Below are positions 6,598 to 14,560 of a stretch of DNA of 14,848 nt, piece by piece. Under the pieces are notes generated by a model that saw only the letters and a list, made by a program, of their open reading frames with translations, was not told where the DNA came from and did no database searches. The position numbers and the translations under genes are program-made. The stretch lies in the NCBI GenBank assembly GCA_015062085.1, contig SUVI01000110.1:1-14848 (forward strand), in the 5' to 3' direction. Source of the stretch: Planctomycetaceae bacterium (GTDB lineage Bacteria > Planctomycetota > Planctomycetia > Pirellulales > Thermoguttaceae). The number at the start of each line of letters is the position of its first letter. The first letter of the stretch is position 1.

Positions 6598-7666
6598 ATT
6601 CGGCAGTTCGGCGGCACTGTTCCGCAAGAGAGTCAGTATTTTGGAATCCGAGCTGCCGTCTCGCCTTTTCTGCAGAACAGCTCCACGATCCGGCATTCAC
6701 CTCGCGGAATTTGTCCAGATTCAGTGTTGTGATCTTTCCGGTCAGCTTTGCCCGAATATGCATCGCAAGACACATGATCCCCATGACCGGCAGCGAAACC
6801 GGAAGGATCATCGTGAATTTCCGTCCCAGTGCTTTCCCAAAGATCCGTCCCATCTCGACGTACGTCGGATGCTCCGTCTGACTCGCAAAGTAGATTCCTC
6901 GTCCGCCCTCCAGGACTGGGAGAGGCTCGGCTAGCTTCTTTGGCGAAAAAAGCTGGCGAATGAGTGTCTCTGCCGCCTCATCCGGCAAATACGGAATCCG
7001 CTCCCCTTTTTCTGCCGCAAGGATCAGGAGCTGCGACACATCCTCTGAATGGACCATGGAAAAACGGAAGGGACGCAGGAACGGAATGAAGAAGATGCCG
7101 GACTTCCGGACCGCATTGATCCACTTCCGCATCTCGTGATCTTCCGGACCAAAAATGATCGGGGGACGAACGATGGAGATCGGGACCCGGTCCGCGTAGC
7201 GGGCAAGCGTGAATTCCGCCGCTAATTTAGATTTTCCATACCATGAGACCGGTCGGCACTCATCGTTCTCTTCATGCGGACGCTGGACCGTCGAGGGACC
7301 TGCCGCAGCAAGCGAAGAAACGTAAACGAAAACGGGCGGTCTCTCCTGCTCGGCGCAGACTTTCACCAGATTTTCCGTCGCAGAGCAGTTGACCCCAAGC
7401 ACCTTTTCAAAAGAGACCGCCGCCGTCGCCGCAGCAAGATGAAAAACGGCGTCCACTCCCTGAACGGCCTCACGCAAAACGTCCATTTGCGTGAGATCTC
7501 CGAGCACCAGCCGAACGCCTTCCCTCTTCAGATGCTCATGCCGCGAATTCGGCCGGACCAGGCACACAACCTCCCACCCCTTTTCGAGCAGGTAGGCCGT
7601 AAAATTCTTACCGAGAAATCCCGTTCCGCCCGTCACGAGCGCGATTTTTCTCTCTCTGCCTTCCAT
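6578..7666 (-). CDS. NAD-dependent epimerase/dehydratase family protein (extended SDR)
   Basis: With ATG at 7666 and an AGGTGG site 5 nt upstream this gives 362 residues; a GTG at 7675 would add three. Numbering from the GTG, the nucleotide loop is VTGGTGFLG (14-22), then GDLT (59-62), HLAAATA (79-85), the Ser region YVSSLAA (118-124) and the catalytic Tyr-x-x-x-Lys as YGKSK (Tyr146, Lys150). IVRPPIIFGP (158-167) follows. This is the extended short-chain dehydrogenase fold, nearest in style to dihydroflavonol-reductase or 3-beta-hydroxysteroid-dehydrogenase-like members, acting on nucleotide sugars, sterol-like or other hydroxy/keto substrates. A hydrophobic stretch near 290-306 (ILPVSLPVMGIMCLAM) may touch the membrane. 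The specific substrate is unknown. It starts 28 nt after the phosphatase stop, so it is the last member of the four-gene cluster. Its last codons belong to a tandem repeat. Confidence 0.88.
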   Translation of the reverse strand: MEGRERKIALVTGGTGFLGKNFTAYLLEKGWEVVCLVRPNSRHEHLKREGVRLVLGDLTQMDVLREAVQGVDAVFHLAAATAAVSFEKVLGVNCSATENLVKVCAEQERPPVFVYVSSLAAAGPSTVQRPHEENDECRPVSWYGKSKLAAEFTLARYADRVPISIVRPPIIFGPEDHEMRKWINAVRKSGIFFIPFLRPFRFSMVHSEDVSQLLILAAEKGERIPYLPDEAAETLIRQLFSPKKLAEPLPVLEGGRGIYFASQTEHPTYVEMGRIFGKALGRKFTMILPVSLPVMGIMCLAMHIRAKLTGKITTLNLDKFREVNAGSWSCSAEKARRQLGFQNTDSLAEQCRRTAEWICRNG

Positions 7667-7694
7667 TTCTTCCACCTAAACTCCCTTTCGCGGA

Positions 7695-8489
7695 TCAGTT
7701 GATCAGTTTCTGAAAATTTTCCCGAAGACACTCTGTCCCGGCAGCCAAAAAATGGCCGTCATCCACACAAAACGGTCCGCCGTAAACATTTCGGACCGAC
7801 CCGCCGGCTTCACGAACCAAAAGCGTTCCCGCAGCAGCGTCCCACGGTTTTGTGCGGAAATTCCACGACGCATCCAGCCTTCCGCAGGCTGTAAATGCCA
7901 GATTCAGCGCCGTCGACCCCGTTCTCCGGATCGCGTGTGCCCGAGGAAGAACGTTCATGAATGCGCGCACATCCGGACTCTCCGCCGCAGCCCCCGGAGG
8001 AAATCCCACAGCAGCAAGGCTCTTTTCCACCTCCGTCACCCCGCTGGTACGGATCGGTTTCCCATTCAGAAACGCCCCGCCGCCGCGAACGGCCGTGAAA
8101 CACTCTTGCGTCATCGGCGCGTAGATGATCCCGACCTGCATCACGGAATCAAACTCCAAAGCCAGAGAAACGGCGAAATTCGGAAAAGTGTGCACGTAAT
8201 TCGTCGTTCCGTCAAGCGGATCCACGATCCATCGGTAAACGCCCGGCCCGCCTTTCGCGCTCGTGCCCGGAAGGTCTTCCTCACCTAGGATCCCATGCGC
8301 CGGAAACGCCGTCAGGATCCTCTCTTTCACCTTCTCCTGAGAAGCAAAGTCCGCTTCCGTCACCAAGTCGGCACGTCCTTTTTCCCGCACATGGATCTTC
8401 CCAAGATAGTCAAGCAGGATCTTCCCTGCCTCACGCGCAGTCTGTTCTCCGACCGCAAGGTAATCGTAAATATCCAGCTCCATTTTCAT
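7695..8489 (-). CDS. Inositol monophosphatase family protein
   Basis: At 264 residues this is the usual length for the family, which removes phosphate from myo-inositol-1-phosphate or related small sugar phosphates using magnesium. The motifs are complete: GEED (Glu70), WIVDPLDGTTNYVH (Asp90, Asp93; phosphate-binding Gly94-Thr95), GGGAFLNG (136-143) and KPWDAAAG (Trp216, Asp217). SuhB, histidinol-phosphatase-like and CysQ-like functions share these motifs and cannot be told apart here. The ATG at 8487-8489 overlaps the VanZ-like stop as ATGA, which indicates translational coupling; an in-frame ATG at 8483 is possible. The epimerase starts 28 nt downstream. Together with that gene it may process a polyol or sugar, which is inference from position. 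Confidence 0.93.
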   Translation of the reverse strand: MKMELDIYDYLAVGEQTAREAGKILLDYLGKIHVREKGRADLVTEADFASQEKVKERILTAFPAHGILGEEDLPGTSAKGGPGVYRWIVDPLDGTTNYVHTFPNFAVSLALEFDSVMQVGIIYAPMTQECFTAVRGGGAFLNGKPIRTSGVTEVEKSLAAVGFPPGAAAESPDVRAFMNVLPRAHAIRRTGSTALNLAFTACGRLDASWNFRTKPWDAAAGTLLVREAGGSVRNVYGGPFCVDDGHFLAAGTECLRENFQKLIN

Positions 8490-8986
8490 TCCGCGGCACC
8501 GTCTCCTGACTGTTCAGACCGTTTTTCCTCTTCCGCTCCCGGAGAAAGCGGCACGGCAGGATCGGTACCTTTTCGGAAAAAGCGTCCAGCCGCGTTCGAG
8601 ATCCACCAGCCCAGACCGCCGTAGAGCAATCCCTGTACATTATCGGCGAAATCGATCAGATCGCAGTACCTGCCCAGCCAGGGATGAAGTGCCCCCTGAA
8701 GCAGTTCCGTCAGACCGGCATAAAGAAACAGTCCAAGGTAAAGCCGGCCGGGATGCCGAAACCGTGCACAAAGTCCCAATACTGCAAGAAGCAGAAACGA
8801 CAGCACGTGCGGACTGAGCGAGAGACCGAAACCTTTCTCGGCAAGTTCTTCATCGATCGGCACATATGCAAACGGATTGTGCACAATGAGCAGAAAAGAA
8901 AGAAAAAGGAGGTAAAGCCAAAAAATGAGCTGAAGCCAACGGCTTGGCGGCGCGTTTTTGAAAAAATTCGGCACAAACTTCATCAT
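8486..8986 (-). CDS. VanZ-like family integral membrane protein
   Basis: This is a 166-residue inner-membrane protein with about four hydrophobic helices: residues 18-35 (LQLIFWLYLLFLSFLLIV), about 58-74, 82-95 and 122-131. VanZ-like hallmarks are SPHVLSFLLLAVLGL (58-72), YAGLTELLQ (89-97) and RYCDLIDFADNVQGLLYG (106-123), where the charged D-x-x-D-F-x-x-N signature precedes the last helix. The tail is hydrophilic and acidic (EEEKRSEQSGDG). VanZ itself gives low-level teicoplanin resistance, but most members have no proven role, so no resistance function should be assumed. AAGGAAAG lies upstream of the ATG at 8986; a second ATG follows directly at 8983. It lies 82 nt after the methionine gene and overlaps the phosphatase by 4 nt. 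Confidence 0.85.
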   Translation of the reverse strand: MMKFVPNFFKNAPPSRWLQLIFWLYLLFLSFLLIVHNPFAYVPIDEELAEKGFGLSLSPHVLSFLLLAVLGLCARFRHPGRLYLGLFLYAGLTELLQGALHPWLGRYCDLIDFADNVQGLLYGGLGWWISNAAGRFFRKGTDPAVPLSPGAEEEKRSEQSGDGAAE

Positions 8987-9068
8987 CTTTTCTTTCCTTT
9001 TCTGTCAGCAGGAACGAAGACTCTACGCTCCTTCAACGGTCTTTCTGCTTCTCCTTCCGACTGCCGAT

Positions 9069-11003
9069 TCAGCGAATGAATCCGTCAAGCACACGCGACA
9101 CGATGTCGATATTTCCGAACGGCGCCGAGACCTGGATCCCTGCCATTCGGTGACGGATCTTCTCGATGCTTTCCCGTGCGATCGCGATCCCCTCCGCCTG
9201 CTGGTCCTCTTTCTTTTCGTGACGCTCCATACGCTCCATGATGGAATCCGGAACGGTAACGCCGGGAACTTCCGTTTTCATGAAAAACGCATTCCGGTAA
9301 CTCGCCAGAGGCCAGATCCCCGCGATGATCGGGATCCCCGCCGATTCGATCCGGTCCATGGTCCGTAAAAGGACGTCCGCGTCAAAGACCGGCTGCGTGA
9401 TGGCGAATTCCGCCCCGGCCTCCACTTTCCGGAAGAAACGCGCGATCTCCCGCTCCATGTCCAGCGCGTTCGGATCGATCCCGACTCCCGTGACGGCCTG
9501 CGTCTGCTGCGGGAGCTGCTTGCCGGCCAGATCCACACCGCGGTTCATTCTCTGCTGGATGCGCGTCATGCCGACCGAATCCGTATCGAAAACGCCGGTC
9601 GCGTCCGGATACTCGCCCAACTTCGGCGGATCCCCCGTGATGAACAGAATGTTCCGGATCCCGCAGGCTGCCGTTCCGAGCAGATCCGCCATCATGCCGA
9701 TCAGATTTTTGTCCCGGCAGCAGAAATGCAGGATCGTCTCCATACCAGTCTCTCTCTGGATCCGCTCCGCCGCCACGATCGGCGAAATTTTACAGCTTGC
9801 GCGCGGTCCGTCCGGAATATTGATGCAGTCCACGCCCAGCGCCTTGAGCCGGAGACATTTCTCGACCGTCGGAGCCAGATCGAATCCGCGCGGCGGCACG
9901 AGTTCCACGCTCGTCAGCCACGTGCCCTCCGCGAGTTTCCGTCCCAAAGCGGAACGCTCCGCAAGCGGCACAGGATCAAGAAGGACCGACTTCGCATCCA
10001 GCGCACCCTCACGAACGTCCGCAAGACGCGCATTGGCCAGCGGTTTCACGGAACGCGCCATTTCCAAAATATGCTCCGGCCCGATCCCGCAGCATCCGCC
10101 GACTCCGCGCACGCCAAGATCGATGAAACGTTTTGCGTACTCCGTAAAGAATTCCGGCGACGTCATGGAGATCGAACGCACCTCCACTTTACGCGGCGAC
10201 CCGGCTTCCGGCTGCACTACGAGCGGGAGATCCAGAAGCGAAACCACTTCCTGCACCGCCTCGAGCATCTCATCCGGCCCCAGTCCGCAGTTCATGCCGT
10301 ACGCAAACGGTCTCGGAAGCTGACGTTCCCGGCACGCAGACTGGAATTTCTGCACCATTTCGCCGATCGGTTCCGAATTTCCGCACTCCGCATCCGCACA
10401 GCAGTGCGCCGGTCCGCCTTTCACGTACGGACGGAACGACAAAATGAACGGGATCTTCACCCCTTCCGTCTCCTCGATCTTCTGAACAGCATACTCCGCA
10501 GCCATCATAGCGTCCGCGTTCGTCTGCGTCTCAAACATGATGAAGTCCGCGCCGGCACGGTAAAGCGCCAGCACCTGCTCCATCACGATGTTGAGCGACT
10601 GCTCGAAAGTGAGCGACTCCGCCCCCATCAGCGGCCCGACACTTCCAGCGATGAAGAGCGGCTTTTCCGCCTTTTTCGGATTCCGTTCCCGAAACTCCGC
10701 GATGGCCTTCTGCGCATTTCGGACCCCCGCGGCATTGATCTCGCCGACACGATCCGCAAAACCGAATTTCTGAAGATAAAACGCGTTAGCGCTCGTCGTG
10801 TTCGTCGTGAGGACCTCCGCTCCGGCATCCAAATAGCCGGCGTGGATCTTCACGACCAGATCCGAACGGGAAACATTCAGCTCATCAAAGCAGGCATTCG
10901 TGAAAATGTGGTTCCGGTAAAGTTCCGTCCCCATCGCGCCGTCAAAAATGACGACCGATCTCTGAAACGCATCCTGAAGGAGCGTGATTTGACTCGTACT
11001 CAT
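9069..11003 (-). CDS. Bifunctional homocysteine S-methyltransferase / 5,10-methylenetetrahydrofolate reductase
   Basis: This 644-residue cytoplasmic protein joins two activities. Residues about 10-325 form the zinc-dependent homocysteine methyltransferase barrel: FDGAMGTELYR (20-30), LTTNTTSAN (65-73), FETQTNADA (157-165), and zinc Cys239 in MNCGLGP with Cys304/Cys305 in GGCCG. Residues about 361-640 form the MetF-type reductase that makes 5-methyl-THF: SVELVPPRGFD (Glu367 is the conserved acid), LHFCCRDKN, FITGDPPKLG and AITQPVFDAD. The order matches the YitJ-type fusion. Without cobalamin or activation domains it cannot be a full MetH, so the methyl donor of the first half is unsettled. The start is firm because an in-frame TGA lies three codons before the ATG (TGA TTT TTC ATG). 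No Shine-Dalgarno is seen. A strong promoter lies 225 nt upstream, and the gene leads the cluster with VanZ, phosphatase and epimerase. Confidence 0.94.
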   Translation of the reverse strand: MSTSQITLLQDAFQRSVVIFDGAMGTELYRNHIFTNACFDELNVSRSDLVVKIHAGYLDAGAEVLTTNTTSANAFYLQKFGFADRVGEINAAGVRNAQKAIAEFRERNPKKAEKPLFIAGSVGPLMGAESLTFEQSLNIVMEQVLALYRAGADFIMFETQTNADAMMAAEYAVQKIEETEGVKIPFILSFRPYVKGGPAHCCADAECGNSEPIGEMVQKFQSACRERQLPRPFAYGMNCGLGPDEMLEAVQEVVSLLDLPLVVQPEAGSPRKVEVRSISMTSPEFFTEYAKRFIDLGVRGVGGCCGIGPEHILEMARSVKPLANARLADVREGALDAKSVLLDPVPLAERSALGRKLAEGTWLTSVELVPPRGFDLAPTVEKCLRLKALGVDCINIPDGPRASCKISPIVAAERIQRETGMETILHFCCRDKNLIGMMADLLGTAACGIRNILFITGDPPKLGEYPDATGVFDTDSVGMTRIQQRMNRGVDLAGKQLPQQTQAVTGVGIDPNALDMEREIARFFRKVEAGAEFAITQPVFDADVLLRTMDRIESAGIPIIAGIWPLASYRNAFFMKTEVPGVTVPDSIMERMERHEKKEDQQAEGIAIARESIEKIRHRMAGIQVSAPFGNIDIVSRVLDGFIR

Positions 11004-11010
11004 GAAAAAT

Positions 11011-11108
11011 CAGGAAAATTCTTGGAAAAATTCTTAGGAAAAATGGGAAATTCTGGAAAATCTCTTGGGAAACCCCGGGGAATGAGAAAATCTCAAGGAA
11101 TTGAAGGA
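11011..11108. repeat. Degenerate AT-rich repeats in the leader of the methionine gene
   Basis: On the minus strand this leader repeats variants of AAGAATTTTTCC / AAGAGATTTTCC at 10-14-nt spacing up to the ATG. It is interrupted by the perfect palindrome CCCCGGGG (11073-11080) and a small hairpin TGAGA-TTT-TCTCA (11083-11095). The pyrimidine-rich run before the ATG contains no Shine-Dalgarno. I do not see conserved cores of SAM-I, SAM-II, SAH or cobalamin riboswitches. The copies are too diverged for an exact unit. Confidence 0.6.
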
Positions 11109-11234
11109 AATGTTCAGCACAAAAACGGCTTCCAGCGCGCACGGAACTCCCAAAACGCTCCATTTCCGGCCTGCCGCTCTCCCGGATCCAAATATCCCGG
11201 TCCCAAACATTTCAAAATTCTCTACGATTTTATC

Positions 11235-11262
11235 ATTTTACCTGATTCAGCATAAAAGTCAA
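11235..11262 (-). promoter_or_regulatory. Sigma70-type promoter of the methionine-gene cluster
   Basis: On the minus strand TTGACT (11262-11257), a 16-nt spacer and TAAAAT (11240-11235) make a good housekeeping promoter. It uses the same -35 box and spacing as the promoter at 296-323. Transcription would begin near 11228 and leave a leader of about 225 nt before the ATG at 11003. It should also serve the VanZ-like, phosphatase and epimerase genes. Confidence 0.6.
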
Positions 11263-11441
11263 GCAGATTTTCCCCTTTCTTCCTAAAATTTTGCCGTTTC
11301 TTTCAAATTCAAAAAGAAAAATCGTAAAATTTCGACAAATTCTTCCCTTCGGCCCTTTTCTACTTCGGCAAAGTATGATAGAATAAAGATACCGTATGAG
11401 TGCAGGTTCAGAATCAAACCCAGGATCGGATGAATTTCATC
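11263..11441 (+). promoter_or_regulatory. Plus-strand half of the divergent intergenic region
   Basis: This AT-rich stretch precedes the secreted DUF11-like gene. Overlapping -10-like hexamers TATGAT (11374-11379) and TAGAAT (11379-11384) lie above the gene, but no matching -35 is present at 16-18 nt, so the promoter is tentative. The heptamer CTTCGGC occurs twice (11348-11354 and 11363-11369), 15 nt apart and just upstream of the -10, a possible activator site. Short in-frame starts (GTG 11400, ATG 11430) precede the chosen start. Confidence 0.3.
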
Positions 11442-14400
11442 ATGAAACACTTCCGTCTGAAAAATTTTTTCAGCCTTTTTTTATTCGCAGTTTTCGGAAC
11501 AGTCCTTTGGGGGACAGTCGGAATACCAGTCTCCCTTTCTGCACAGTCACATTCCGTACATTTTCCAGCCGCTGCAGACCTTCCCGCGGAAGATCCTTAC
11601 GCTGCCGCTCCCTCTGCGCTCCCGGCAACCACTGCGCTCCCGGCAACCAGTACCGGCTCCGTACCGTCGGCCAACACGGCAGCCGCACAGGGTACGACGC
11701 AGGAAGACGCCCGCACAGTCTCACCGTTTCGGGAAGGGCTCCGCACCGTTTCCGAGGAACCTCAAGGGACCCGAATGACGACCGTGGTTCCCGCGCAGTC
11801 ACCGCAAAATTCCGATTTCCGAACGATGGATCTTCTGCTTGGCCCTCCGACTTCGATCGCACTCCCCGGCTCACAGGTCATCTTGACAGCCGGAGTTCGT
11901 GACCAGACCGGTTACCTGCGCACCAACCAGCGCATCGACTGGCGGATCGCTCCTGAAAGCGTCGGACATTTTTCCCGGATCCAGGAACGCGACCTTTCCA
12001 ACATTCTGGTTTTCGATTTTGTGAGACCCCAGATCATTTCCGACACGCAGGCCGTCACCACGACGCTGCGCTCCGGCACCATTCTCGATCGCGGCACCCC
12101 AAATCCCAACGACGACATTCAAGTCCGAAGCGGCGAATCATGGATCTCCGTAAGCTCTCCGCGGGAAGGAGTCACACACGTTTCCGCTCACGCTCCGTAC
12201 ATTCAGAGCGCGACTGGGCAGAGTCGGCAGGCATGTATTTTCTGGATCGATGCAGCAGTCAAACTTCCGGAATCAAAAGTACTGGATTTCGGAAGCCGAT
12301 ACACACTGACGACGGCTCTGCGCCGAAACTCCGACCAGCAGCCGCTCTCTCGATGGCGCGTACGTTACGAGATCTGCGGCAATTCTTCTGCGGTACTTGG
12401 AAACGGAAACCAGATGCTTGAAGTCTACACGGATGAGAACGGCGAGGCGCGGATCGAGATGCATCAAACCGTTTCACAGGAAGAAGTGACTCGCGTTTCC
12501 GTCCAGATCATCCATCCCGAAGACAAAAACTTCCCCAAACCGGTACTCGTCCAGGAATCGCAGCTCAATTTCCGCTGGAAACCGAATCTCGTCAGCATCG
12601 TAAAGACGCTTCCGGAAAACACGTTCATCGGCTCCGCGGTACCCGGACTCATTTCCGTAACGAATCTGACCGACCAGCCGATCAGAAATCTGCGCATCTC
12701 CGATCTTGCGCTGCCGGGTCTGACGCTCAAAAAGGCAGTTCCGCCGGGACACGATTCACCCGAGGGACGCCAATGGCTCATCGACGTTTTGGAGCCGCAC
12801 TCCTCCTACACGATCGACCTGACCTACCTCGTCGAGCAGCCGGGAACGCACATTTCCTACGCGCAGCTCCAGATCCAGCAGATGGGACGCGAACAGACGA
12901 TCGAAGCCTCCGCCGCCGTTCGCGCCGGAAGCGACACCTCCCCCTTCACGCCGGCCATGCCGAATGACGGACCTGCGCCAAGTGCTGGAGAAAGCATTCC
13001 CCAAACGGAGGCTCTCCCGGCTCCGCATGAAGACGGAACTTCCGCGGAAAACGCGCTCTCGCCCTCCACGCCATCCACCCCTTCCGACTCACAGCTTCCG
13101 CAGCCGACACTCCCCAATGACAGTGTCTACGTACCGGAAACCGACTCCAACGCGGGAAGCAACTCCAACGCGGGAAGCAACTCCAACGCGGAAACCAATT
13201 CCAACGCAGCTGCTGATCCGGCTCCTAAAATGTCGGAGATCGCCGCACAGTCTCCCAAAACGGCTCCGGTAACTCCGCGTCCCAATCCCTCGGACCAGAT
13301 ACAGCTGACTCTGATCGCTCCGGCTGAAGTACAGACGGGCGAAAGTTTCCCGCTCGAGATCCCGATCACCAACCGAACGGCTCTAGCTCTCAAAAACATC
13401 AAGATCTATCTGAACACAAGCAGGGGGATCCACACCCGCTCCTCACAAAACGTTTACTCCATCCAGCGCCGTTTCGATATGGACCCCAATGTCGAACAGT
13501 ATATCCACACGGAACTTCTGGCAGTCGAACCGGGAACGCAAAGCGTTTACGTAAAACTAAAATTGCCGAATGGAAAAGAGTACCAGTGTGAGGCCCGCAT
13601 TCAAGTCAAGGAGGCCCCCGCGTCCGCCGAAACACCCTCAAGCTATTCGGAAAATGGCTCTGGAACGCCAACGCAAAACACCACAGACAGTGTGGACGAT
13701 ACGACCGACAGTACGGCCGCTCCGGCTGCTGAAACTCCGAATCTGGGAGAAACTCCGGATCTGGGAGAAACTCCGTCTGCTGAAACTCCGGATCTGGGAG
13801 AAACTCCGGCAGAAGATGACTTTGGCGCTCTTCCGTCCGATATTCTGCCAGACGCTGCAGCATCCGATCCCGTTCCTGCAGATGCCGCTTCCCCTTCAGC
13901 AGGCCCCACAGACACGCAGCCAGAGACACTTCCCGACTCGCTGGAACTTTCGGACTCCCTCGACATTCCAACGCCGGAGGCCACCGCAGCCCGATCACCT
14001 GCCGATCCTCCAGACCCAATGGAAAGTCCGAAAAAAACGACTTCCAGTTCTCCGACACGGCACTCCGCGACACCGATACCGCCAACGTCCCCAACGGTTG
14101 GTGAGCTGCAGGATGACGACAGCGGCGGCAATTCCCAGTTTTCGATCACCCTAAAAGCCTCGGCTCCCGAGCTTCGGACCGGTGACCTCTTTACCTACAC
14201 GCTAAACATCACGAACACGACAAATGACGTCATTCGAAACACAGAGATCATGCTGGCGCTTCCGTCTGAAAACGTCGAGATCCAAAAAGACACGATCCGC
14301 GGTCCAACGGAAGTCAGCATCGATTCCGAACTCGGTACGCTCAAGTTCGCTCCGATCCCCGAGATCCCGGCAGGTGAAATGATCTCATGCCAGATCGAGA

Positions 14401-14522
14401 TCAAAGCCCTGAAAAGCGGTTCCTTCCAAGCACACGCCGAACTTTTCCTTGATGGGAAACCGGCCGCGGACAAGACGCTCGAAACAACGATTCGGGAAAC
14501 CGAGTCCACCAAAAGAAACTAA
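11442..14522 (+). CDS. Large secreted protein: Ig-like module plus three DUF11-like domains
   Basis: From ATG 11442 the product has 1026 residues; ATG 11430 and GTG 11400 are alternatives. I chose 11442 because MKHFRLKNFFSLFLF begins a typical signal peptide ending near LSA (34). After a low-complexity Ala/Pro/Thr stretch, residues about 130-375 form an Ig/invasin-like beta region with NPNDD (221-225) and SGESWISVSSP. DUF11-like beta-sandwiches follow at about 382-497 (VSIVKTLPENTFIGSA), 620-725 (LTLIAPAEVQTGE) and 900-1019 (ITLKASAPELRTGDLF). Pro/Ser/Thr/Ala-rich linkers at about 498-619 and 726-899 contain short tandem repeats (NAGSNS; GETPDL). It is likely exported to the cell envelope as an adhesive or structural component. 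The beta-sandwich plus linker build is familiar from planctomycetes. The next exported gene starts 38 nt downstream. Confidence 0.88.
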   Translation: MKHFRLKNFFSLFLFAVFGTVLWGTVGIPVSLSAQSHSVHFPAAADLPAEDPYAAAPSALPATTALPATSTGSVPSANTAAAQGTTQEDARTVSPFREGLRTVSEEPQGTRMTTVVPAQSPQNSDFRTMDLLLGPPTSIALPGSQVILTAGVRDQTGYLRTNQRIDWRIAPESVGHFSRIQERDLSNILVFDFVRPQIISDTQAVTTTLRSGTILDRGTPNPNDDIQVRSGESWISVSSPREGVTHVSAHAPYIQSATGQSRQACIFWIDAAVKLPESKVLDFGSRYTLTTALRRNSDQQPLSRWRVRYEICGNSSAVLGNGNQMLEVYTDENGEARIEMHQTVSQEEVTRVSVQIIHPEDKNFPKPVLVQESQLNFRWKPNLVSIVKTLPENTFIGSAVPGLISVTNLTDQPIRNLRISDLALPGLTLKKAVPPGHDSPEGRQWLIDVLEPHSSYTIDLTYLVEQPGTHISYAQLQIQQMGREQTIEASAAVRAGSDTSPFTPAMPNDGPAPSAGESIPQTEALPAPHEDGTSAENALSPSTPSTPSDSQLPQPTLPNDSVYVPETDSNAGSNSNAGSNSNAETNSNAAADPAPKMSEIAAQSPKTAPVTPRPNPSDQIQLTLIAPAEVQTGESFPLEIPITNRTALALKNIKIYLNTSRGIHTRSSQNVYSIQRRFDMDPNVEQYIHTELLAVEPGTQSVYVKLKLPNGKEYQCEARIQVKEAPASAETPSSYSENGSGTPTQNTTDSVDDTTDSTAAPAAETPNLGETPDLGETPSAETPDLGETPAEDDFGALPSDILPDAAASDPVPADAASPSAGPTDTQPETLPDSLELSDSLDIPTPEATAARSPADPPDPMESPKKTTSSSPTRHSATPIPPTSPTVGELQDDDSGGNSQFSITLKASAPELRTGDLFTYTLNITNTTNDVIRNTEIMLALPSENVEIQKDTIRGPTEVSIDSELGTLKFAPIPEIPAGEMISCQIEIKALKSGSFQAHAELFLDGKPAADKTLETTIRETESTKRN
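11614..11649 (+). repeat. 18-nt in-frame tandem duplication (N-terminal linker)
   Basis: CTGCGCTCCCGGCAACCA is present twice without a mismatch (11614-11631, 11632-11649), encoding two ALPATT/S blocks just after the signal peptide. The frame is preserved. Confidence 0.9.
13141..13212 (+). repeat. 18-nt in-frame tandem repeat encoding NAGSNS
   Basis: The unit AACTCCAACGCGGGAAGC and variants occur about four times, giving SNAGSNSNAGSNSNAETNSNAA in the linker between the first and second DUF11-like domains. The first copies are nearly identical; the last ones have drifted (GCGGAAACC, AATTCC). Confidence 0.85.
13732..13813 (+). repeat. 18-nt in-frame tandem repeat encoding ETPDLG
   Basis: The unit GAAACTCCGGATCTGGGA, with variants, repeats four to five times. 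It encodes ETPNLG, ETPDLG, ETPSA, ETPDLG and ETPAED in the linker between the second and third DUF11-like domains. One unit is shortened to 15 nt (ETPSA), still in frame. Confidence 0.85.
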
Positions 14523-14560
14523 ATTTTATTTCACCAACCTTTTTTCAGGAAAGAAAAATC

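Noticed and set aside
8486..8986. Glycopeptide resistance gene because of VanZ similarity.
   Set aside because: No vanA/H/X/S/R genes are present and most VanZ-like proteins have no proven resistance role.
11004..11228. SAM, SAH or cobalamin riboswitch ahead of the methionine gene.
   Set aside because: I could not find the conserved core bases of these classes by eye. A covariance search is needed to settle it.
9726..11255. Plus-strand 509-codon frame.
   Set aside because: It lies antisense to the clear methyltransferase/MTHFR gene and its composition (Arg/His-rich) is that of a reverse-strand shadow in a frame-biased genome.
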